Part shown: positions 13,785 to 18,106 of the stretch, piece after piece
How the letters are laid out: the number at the start of each line of letters is the position of its first letter
Numbering within the stretch: position 1 is the stretch's first letter
Source of the DNA: CAZQVN01 sp964596775
GTDB taxonomy: Bacteria; Eisenbacteria; RBG-16-71-46; JABDJR01; JAWXBZ01
Direction: 5' to 3'
DNA length: 18,106 bases
Assembly (NCBI GenBank): GCA_964596775.1
Contig: CAZQVN010000068.1
Location: 1-18,106, forward strand
Notes under the pieces: generated by a model
What the model was told of the DNA's origin: nothing
Databases searched by the model: none
The model's input: the letters and a program-made list of their open reading frames with translations, nothing else
Position numbers and translations under genes: made by a program

Positions 13785-14417
13785 ATGGCACGTTATCGCG
13801 ACGCTGTTTGCCGACTCTGCCGGCGGGAAGGGCTCAAACTCTTCCTCAAGGGCGAGCGGTGCTTCACGGAAAAGTGCGCCATCGAGCGCCGTTCCTACCC
13901 GCCCGGGGATCACGGTCGTGACCGCCGGATCAAAATGACGAACTACGGCATCCAGCTTCGCGAGAAGCAGAAGACGCGCCGCATCTACGGAATCATGGAA
14001 AAGCAGTTCCGCAACTACTTTCATGAAGCCGCCGGCTCGTCCGGCGTCACCGGCGAAAGGCTCCTTCAGCTTCTCGAAGGACGCCTCGACAACATCGTGT
14101 ACCGGCTGGGCTTCGCGGCCTCCCGGTCGGCGGCCCGCCAGCTCGTCCGGCACCGCCACGTGACGGTCAACGGCCGGATCCTCGACATCCCGTCCGCCCA
14201 GGTGCAGCCGAACGACGTCGTGGCCATCCGGGAAAAGAGCCGGAGCATGGTTCCGATCACGGCGGCGCTGGAAGGCGTCGGACGCCGGGCCGAGGTGCCG
14301 GACTGGATCGAAGTGAACGAAAAGACGATGTCGGGCCGCATGACGCGGGTCCCGTCGCGCGACCTGATCCCGACGGCGGTCCAGGAAAACCTGATCGTCG
14401 AGCTTTACTCCAAGTAA
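13785..14417 (+). CDS. rpsD: 30S ribosomal protein S4, zinc-binding form
   Basis: The product is 210 residues. S4 starts 16S rRNA 5'-domain assembly, helps form the mRNA entry channel and can act in antitermination. Cys9, Cys12, Cys26 and Cys31 have the C-x2-C-x13-C-x4-C spacing of zinc-bound S4 as in thermophilic bacteria; E. coli S4 lacks this. The S4 RNA-binding domain begins around residue 100 with LDNIVYRLGFAASRSAARQL and VNGR. The ending PTAVQENLIVELYSK is typical. GGAGG (13770-13774) lies ten bases before the ATG. Confidence 0.98.
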   Translation: MARYRDAVCRLCRREGLKLFLKGERCFTEKCAIERRSYPPGDHGRDRRIKMTNYGIQLREKQKTRRIYGIMEKQFRNYFHEAAGSSGVTGERLLQLLEGRLDNIVYRLGFAASRSAARQLVRHRHVTVNGRILDIPSAQVQPNDVVAIREKSRSMVPITAALEGVGRRAEVPDWIEVNEKTMSGRMTRVPSRDLIPTAVQENLIVELYSK

Positions 14418-14446
14418 TCCATAAACCGTTAAACTGAACCTGTGCT

Positions 14447-14479
14447 CCGAGGCCCGGCACCGACCGGCGCCGGTCTCGG
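14447..14479 (+). promoter_or_regulatory. Hairpin in the rpsD-rpoA spacer
   Basis: CCGAGGCC (14447-14454) pairs with GGTCTCGG (14472-14479), with one G-U pair, and GGC (14456-14458) pairs with GCC (14469-14471), leaving a bulged C at 14455 and a ten-base loop. The hairpin ends 27 bases before the rpoA start, just upstream of the AGGAGG at 14492-14497. No T-run follows, so it is unlikely to be a terminator. It might tune rpoA translation or be an RNA processing site; neither is shown. Confidence 0.3.
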
Positions 14480-14506
14480 GATAACGCATTCAGGAGGCTC
14501 AAAAGA

Positions 14507-15715
14507 ATGAAGTGGAAAAACCTCCAGATGCCCCGGAAAGTCGAAACCGATCACTCCGTCAGCAACGAGACGTATGGTCGTTTCGTGATCGAGCCCCTCG
14601 AAAGGGGTTTCGGCATCACGATCGGAAACTCTCTCCGGCGCGTGCTCCTGTCCTCGCTGCAGGGCGCCTCGGTCACCTCGGTCAAGATCGACGGGGTGCT
14701 GCATGAATTCTCCACGATCCCCGGAGTGCTCGAGGACGTGGCCGAGATCGTGCTCAACCTGAAGCAGATGCGCTTCAAGCTGCACGCCGACTACAGCCGC
14801 AAGGCCCGGTTCAAGGTGACCGGCCCGGCCGAGGTGCTCGCGGGCGACCTGGCCCGGGACGCCGACCTCGAGATCCTGAATCCCGAGCAGCACATCTGCA
14901 CGGTGAACAAGGAAGGCAACCTCGACATGGAAATCGAGGTGACCGCCGGCCGCGGCTACGTGACCGCCGACATGATGCCCGACGAGGACCGTCCGATCGG
15001 CGTCATCCCGATCGACGCGCACTTCTCGCCGGTCCGCAAGTGCAACTTCTTCGTGGAAAACACCCGCATCGGCCAGCGCGTCGACTTCGACAAGCTGACG
15101 GTCGAGGTGTGGACCGACGGATCGATCCTGCCCCAGGATGCCCTGGCCTACTCGGCCAAGATCCTCCAGGATCACTTTTCGATGTTCGTGCATTTCGAGG
15201 AGCCCATCGAAACCGACACGGTCGAGGTCGTCGACGCCGACAAGGCGCGCATCCGCGACCTGCTCATGAAGAGCGTCGAGGAGATGGAGCTGTCCGTCCG
15301 CTCCGCCAACTGCCTCCGGGCCGCCGACATCAAGACGATCGGCGAGCTGGTGCAGAAGCCGGAAGCCACGATGCTCAAGTACCGCAACTTCGGCCGCAAG
15401 TCGCTGAAGGAGATCTCGGACATCCTTTCCGAGATGGGTCTCGGCTTCGGCATCGACGTCACGCCGTACCTCGGCAAGCAGGGCGTGGCCCCGCAGCTCT
15501 CCGACGAGGAGATCTCGCGGATCGGCGCCGGCATGCCCGATCTGGACGACGACGATGACGACGACGACCTGGACGACATCGAAGACACGGACGACATGGA
15601 TGATGACGACGACGACGATTCCGACATCGACGAAGATGCGGATGACGACGAAGGCGCCGTGGTGGGTTCGTCCGACGACGACGAGCCGGCCGACGACGAG
15701 GACGGCAAAGAGTAG
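14507..15715 (+). CDS. rpoA: RNA polymerase subunit alpha with poly-acidic C-terminal tail
   Basis: The product is 402 residues, against about 330 for most bacterial alpha subunits, which dimerise to nucleate RNA polymerase and bind UP elements and activators. The N-terminal domain has GFGITIGNSLRRVLLSS (34-50). The C-terminal domain (about 248-320) carries VRSANCL with Arg265, Asn268 and Cys269 at the same numbers as the E. coli DNA-binding residues, then NFGRKSLKEI (294-303). After a linker, residues 345-402 are an acidic tail with 33 Asp and 6 Glu in 58 positions. The tail is in frame to a TAG stop. AGGAGG precedes the ATG. The tail's role is unknown. Confidence 0.98.
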   Translation: MKWKNLQMPRKVETDHSVSNETYGRFVIEPLERGFGITIGNSLRRVLLSSLQGASVTSVKIDGVLHEFSTIPGVLEDVAEIVLNLKQMRFKLHADYSRKARFKVTGPAEVLAGDLARDADLEILNPEQHICTVNKEGNLDMEIEVTAGRGYVTADMMPDEDRPIGVIPIDAHFSPVRKCNFFVENTRIGQRVDFDKLTVEVWTDGSILPQDALAYSAKILQDHFSMFVHFEEPIETDTVEVVDADKARIRDLLMKSVEEMELSVRSANCLRAADIKTIGELVQKPEATMLKYRNFGRKSLKEISDILSEMGLGFGIDVTPYLGKQGVAPQLSDEEISRIGAGMPDLDDDDDDDDLDDIEDTDDMDDDDDDDSDIDEDADDDEGAVVGSSDDDEPADDEDGKE

Positions 15716-15725
15716 TTTCCAGGAC

Positions 15726-15754
15726 CGCCGGGGCGCCTGAGGCGACCGCCGGCG
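15726..15754 (+). promoter_or_regulatory. Hairpin in the rpoA-rplQ spacer
   Basis: CGCCGG (15726-15731) pairs with CCGGCG (15749-15754), GG (15732-15733) with CC (15746-15747), and CGCC (15734-15737) with GGCG (15741-15744) around a TGA loop; A15745 and G15748 are bulged. The rplQ ribosome binding site (AGGAAGG, 15758-15764) follows directly. No T-run is present. A regulatory role is speculative. Confidence 0.25.
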
Positions 15755-15772
15755 AATAGGAAGGGTCATACA

Positions 15773-16396
15773 ATGCAGCATCGTCGAGACGGACGGGCAC
15801 TGGGTCGCACGGCATCACACCGAAGGGCGTTGATGCGCAACCTCGTGACCGAGCTGTTCCGCCACGAGCGGATCGAAACAACCGTGGCCAAGGCCAAGGA
15901 AGCCCGCCGGGTGGCGGAGCGGATGATCACGTTTGCCAAGAAGGGCGACCTGGCCGCCCGCCGGCATGTGTCCCGGTTCATCTTCGACGAGTCGGTGACG
16001 AAGAAGCTCTTCGACACGATCGCGCCGTGGTACGCCGACCGGAACGGCGGCTATACCCGCATCATCCGCACGCGCCGTCGCCTCGGCGACGCCGGCGAAA
16101 TGGGCCTGTTCGAGCTCGTGAAGAGCAAGGAACAGCTCGAAGCCGAGAAGAAGGCCCGGGAAGCCGCGGCCCTCGAAGCCACCGACAAGAAGAAGAAGGG
16201 CGCGAAGGCCAAGGCCGACGCCGAAGGGGATGAAGGCGAGGCTCCGGCAAAGAAGGCGAAGGGCCCGAAGCCGCCGAAGGCTCCCAAGGAAGCCCGGACG
16301 AAGACGCCGCGGGAAACCGGCGGCAAGAAGAAGGAGCAGTCCTCGGCCAAGAAGTCGATGAAGAAGGGCGCTTCGAAGGCCAGCAAGAAGGGCTGA
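15773..16396 (+). CDS. rplQ: 50S ribosomal protein L17 with long Lys-rich C-terminal tail
   Basis: The product is 207 residues; L17 is usually about 115-130. It lies at the exit side of the 50S subunit. Residues 1-117 are a normal L17: the RTASHRRALMRNLVTELFRH region (12-31), then RIETTVAKAKEARRVAERMI and GGYTRIIRTRRRLGDAGEM (92-110). Residues 118-207 are low complexity with 26 lysines, mixed with Ala, Glu, Pro and Gly. The reading frame and base composition are unbroken, so this is a real extension. It is the last gene of the cluster and is followed 44 bases later by an intrinsic terminator. Confidence 0.97.
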   Translation: MQHRRDGRALGRTASHRRALMRNLVTELFRHERIETTVAKAKEARRVAERMITFAKKGDLAARRHVSRFIFDESVTKKLFDTIAPWYADRNGGYTRIIRTRRRLGDAGEMGLFELVKSKEQLEAEKKAREAAALEATDKKKKGAKAKADAEGDEGEAPAKKAKGPKPPKAPKEARTKTPRETGGKKKEQSSAKKSMKKGASKASKKG

Positions 16397-16440
16397 GAAG
16401 CCCGGCCGGACGGCTCCGACCCACACTGTTTGCGATTATC

Positions 16441-16475
16441 GCGGCGGCCCCCTTGTCGGGGCCGTCGCTTTTTTT
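16441..16475 (+). terminator. Rho-independent terminator of the ribosomal protein cluster
   Basis: An 11-bp stem forms between GCGGCGGCCCC (16441-16451) and GGGGCCGTCGC (16458-16468) with one G-U pair and a six-base loop, followed by seven T residues (16469-16475). This is a textbook intrinsic terminator, and the only one seen between the window start and this point. Confidence 0.94.
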
Positions 16476-16635
16476 GTGCGGGTGTCGCGTTCCGGCCGCG
16501 AACGACCCGAGGCGTCCATTCCGCGCGGGATGTCATATCCTGTTGCGGGATCGCCGGTTCCATGGCATTCTGCCCGGGCTGTCGGCGTTTCCGTTACTCA
16601 AGTTTCCCGGGGTTCAAGCCGATAGTGGAAGGGAC

Positions 16636-17898
16636 ATGATGCCTCGTATTTCCACACTCCTGACGCTCCTCGTTCTCGCCGGCCTCCTTGCGCCGCCGGG
16701 CGCCGAGGCGTCCCGCCTTTCGCCGGCCCGGTTTGCCCAGCTCGAGGACGGGCGGGCCCTGTGGGTCAAGCGCGACCAGCTGACGACCCCGGAACGGGTG
16801 TCGCGGATGGTCGACGACGCGGCGGAGAACGGGTACACCACCCTCTTCGTGCAGATCCGCGGCCGCGGCGACGCCTGGTACCTGTCCCGCTTCGTGCCGC
16901 GGGCCACGCTGCTGAAGAAAGCCGTGAACGGTGACGGCACCCCGTTCGACCCGCTCGATCACGTCATCAAGCGGGCCCATGCCCGGGGCATCGAGGTGCA
17001 CGCCTGGGTCAACGCGATGCTGGCCTGGTCGGGAGACGCCTCGCCCGAGGATCCGAATCACATTCTGAACCTGCATCCCGACTGGTCGGCGGTGGATGCC
17101 ACGGGTCGCCCGCTGTCCGACTATTCCACGCGCGACGTGCAGAAGGCGAACATCGAAGGCGTGTTCCTGGCCGCCGGCAATCCGGAGGTCCGCGAGCACA
17201 TCCGCGCCGTCGTTCACGAAATCGCCTCCACCTACCCGGTGGACGGCATCCATCTCGACTACATCCGCTGCCCGCTCGTGGACTCCGGGTATGACCGGGC
17301 CAGCCGTTCGGCGTTCGCCGCCGAGCACGGCGTGGACCCGTGGAAGCTGCGTCACGGCGTTTCGGGCCTCGAAGCCCGCTTCGGCAAGGAAGGCGTGGCC
17401 GCGCTGGAGCAGCAGTGGCGCACCTGGCGCGCCGAGCAGGTCACGCGGCTCGTGGGGGACATCCGGAACGATCTCGACACGATCGGCCGACCGGTGGTCC
17501 TGTCCGCGGCCGTCTTTCCGAACTGCAGGAACGCGCCGAAGGACGTGGGCCAGGACTGGATGACCTGGTGCAAGAAGGGTTACATGGACATGGTGGTGCC
17601 GATGTTCTACAACAAGGACACCGAGGTGGTGCTGAACCAGATCGCGCTGGCCCAGCGCGACCTTCCGCTGGACGTGATCCTCTACGCGGGCATTGCCGTG
17701 TACAACCAGCCCCTCGGCGGCGCCGCCGACAAGGCGATCAAGGCCCGCCGCGCCGGAGTGCACGGGATCTGCTTCTTTCCCTACGACACGCTGGCCGAAA
17801 CGCCGGGGTCGCTGCGCAAACTTTCCGTGGCCTCCTTCGGGGGTGCGGTGGCCGGAAGCGGATCGGGAGCCGTCGGAAAAACCCGCCAAAGTCGTTGA
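16636..17898 (+). CDS. Secreted glycoside-hydrolase-like protein, GHL10 family (COG1649 type)
   Basis: The product is 420 residues. Residues 1-25 are a signal peptide: hydrophobic STLLTLLVLAGLLAP, then cleavage probably after AEA (23-25). The rest is a TIM-barrel-like domain: ALWVKRDQLTTPERV, IEVHAWVNAMLAW (119-131), PVDGIHLDYIRCP (201-213, Asp208 a likely active-site residue), VVLSAAVFPNC and DMVVPMFYNKD (318-328). These match the GHL10 family of putative glycosidases; some relatives act on peptidoglycan or exopolysaccharide glycans, but the substrate cannot be predicted here. ATGs at 16636 and 16639 both fit the upstream GGAAGGGA. In-frame codons further upstream overlap the terminator and were excluded. 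Confidence 0.88.
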   Translation: MMPRISTLLTLLVLAGLLAPPGAEASRLSPARFAQLEDGRALWVKRDQLTTPERVSRMVDDAAENGYTTLFVQIRGRGDAWYLSRFVPRATLLKKAVNGDGTPFDPLDHVIKRAHARGIEVHAWVNAMLAWSGDASPEDPNHILNLHPDWSAVDATGRPLSDYSTRDVQKANIEGVFLAAGNPEVREHIRAVVHEIASTYPVDGIHLDYIRCPLVDSGYDRASRSAFAAEHGVDPWKLRHGVSGLEARFGKEGVAALEQQWRTWRAEQVTRLVGDIRNDLDTIGRPVVLSAAVFPNCRNAPKDVGQDWMTWCKKGYMDMVVPMFYNKDTEVVLNQIALAQRDLPLDVILYAGIAVYNQPLGGAADKAIKARRAGVHGICFFPYDTLAETPGSLRKLSVASFGGAVAGSGSGAVGKTRQSR

Positions 17899-17923
17899 CA
17901 GGAGCCCCCGTGCCGCCTATACT
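17895..17923 (+). promoter_or_regulatory. Sigma70-type promoter for tRNA-Asn
   Basis: A perfect -35 box TTGACA (17895-17900) is followed by a 17-base spacer and the -10 box TATACT (17918-17923), five of six matches to TATAAT. Transcription would begin near 17930, giving a leader of about 54 bases before the mature tRNA. The -35 box includes the TGA stop codon (17896-17898) of the upstream gene. Confidence 0.78.
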
Positions 17924-17983
17924 GCTTCTCCTGTAATTCGCAGCGTAAGTTGTTGTTTGACAGTTAAATAGCAAGGCAACCAA

Positions 17984-18058
<75 letters not shown>

Positions 18059-18064
18059 GTCACC

Positions 18065-18106
18065 GGTCTCCGGGCGCGAAGCATCGTGTCCGGAGATTTT
18101 GTTTTT
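18065..18106 (+). terminator. Probable intrinsic terminator after tRNA-Asn
   Basis: TCTCCGGGCGCG (18067-18078) pairs with CGTGTCCGGAGA (18085-18096), a 12-bp stem including two G-U pairs, around the loop AAGCAT. It is followed by TTTTGTTTTT to the window edge. It starts about seven bases after the tRNA CCA end, so it most likely ends the tRNA transcript and any read-through from the upstream gene. Confidence 0.82.

Noticed and set aside
15539..15712. Acidic RpoA tail as a frameshift artefact
   Set aside because: The frame runs on from a normal C-terminal domain, uses mixed Asp codons, and ends with a stop followed by a proper ribosome binding site for rplQ.
14429..15781. Long open frame on the - strand, 450 codons, opposite rpoA
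   Set aside because: It is the antisense shadow of rpoA. The valine- and isoleucine-rich stretch is simply the reverse of the GAC/GAT tract.
16536..16541. TATCCT as a -10 box for the GHL10 gene
   Set aside because: No acceptable -35 box is found 16-18 bases upstream, so I cannot support a promoter here, although one is expected somewhere in 16476-16635.
16453..16635. Upstream in-frame extension of the GHL10 gene
   Set aside because: It begins inside the rplQ terminator stem, gives unconserved residues and would bury the clear signal peptide that starts at 16636 or 16639.
17957..17962. Second TTGACA sequence before the tRNA
   Set aside because: No -10-like sequence lies 16-18 bases downstream; the position would fall at the tRNA start itself.

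Overview
This window is a complete bacterial S10-spc-alpha ribosomal protein gene cluster, all on the + strand, followed by one secreted-protein gene and one tRNA gene. It opens with the last 17 codons of tuf (EF-Tu), so the str operon probably runs straight into it. The order is: tuf' - rpsJ rplC rplD rplW rplB rpsS rplV rpsC rplP rpmC rpsQ (S10 region) - rplN rplX rplE rpsN rpsH rplF rplR rpsE rpmD rplO secY adk map (spc region) - infA rpmJ rpsM rpsK rpsD rpoA rplQ (alpha region). A strong intrinsic terminator follows rplQ at 16441-16475. No terminator or convincing promoter is visible before it, so the region may be read as one very long transcript. Many junctions overlap by a few bases, which suggests translational coupling.

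After the terminator come a gene for an exported GHL10-type glycosidase-like protein and then tRNA-Asn(GUU). The tRNA has its own near-consensus sigma70-type promoter, whose -35 box overlaps the stop codon of the preceding gene, and its own terminator at the window edge.

The organism is a high-GC bacterium. SecY, Adk and Map inside the cluster, RpmD present, and cysteine-containing S14, S4, L36 and L24 would fit several lineages (deltaproteobacterial-grade groups, Acidobacteriota, or uncultured FCB/PVC-like phyla). I cannot place it to phylum from this sequence alone.

No new enzyme system or mobile element is visible. The less ordinary features are: (1) RNA polymerase alpha has a roughly 58-residue tail made almost entirely of Asp and Glu after a normal C-terminal domain; (2) its neighbour L17 and also L22 carry long Lys/Ala tails of opposite charge; (3) adenylate kinase has an unusual Cys-Asp-Cys-His set at its LID zinc-site positions; (4) L24 carries a CxxC/CxxC zinc ribbon; (5) nearly every spacer longer than about 45 nt inside the cluster holds a hairpin just upstream of a ribosome binding site. 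The hairpins before rplC and rpsD are the best candidates for ribosomal-protein autoregulatory sites.
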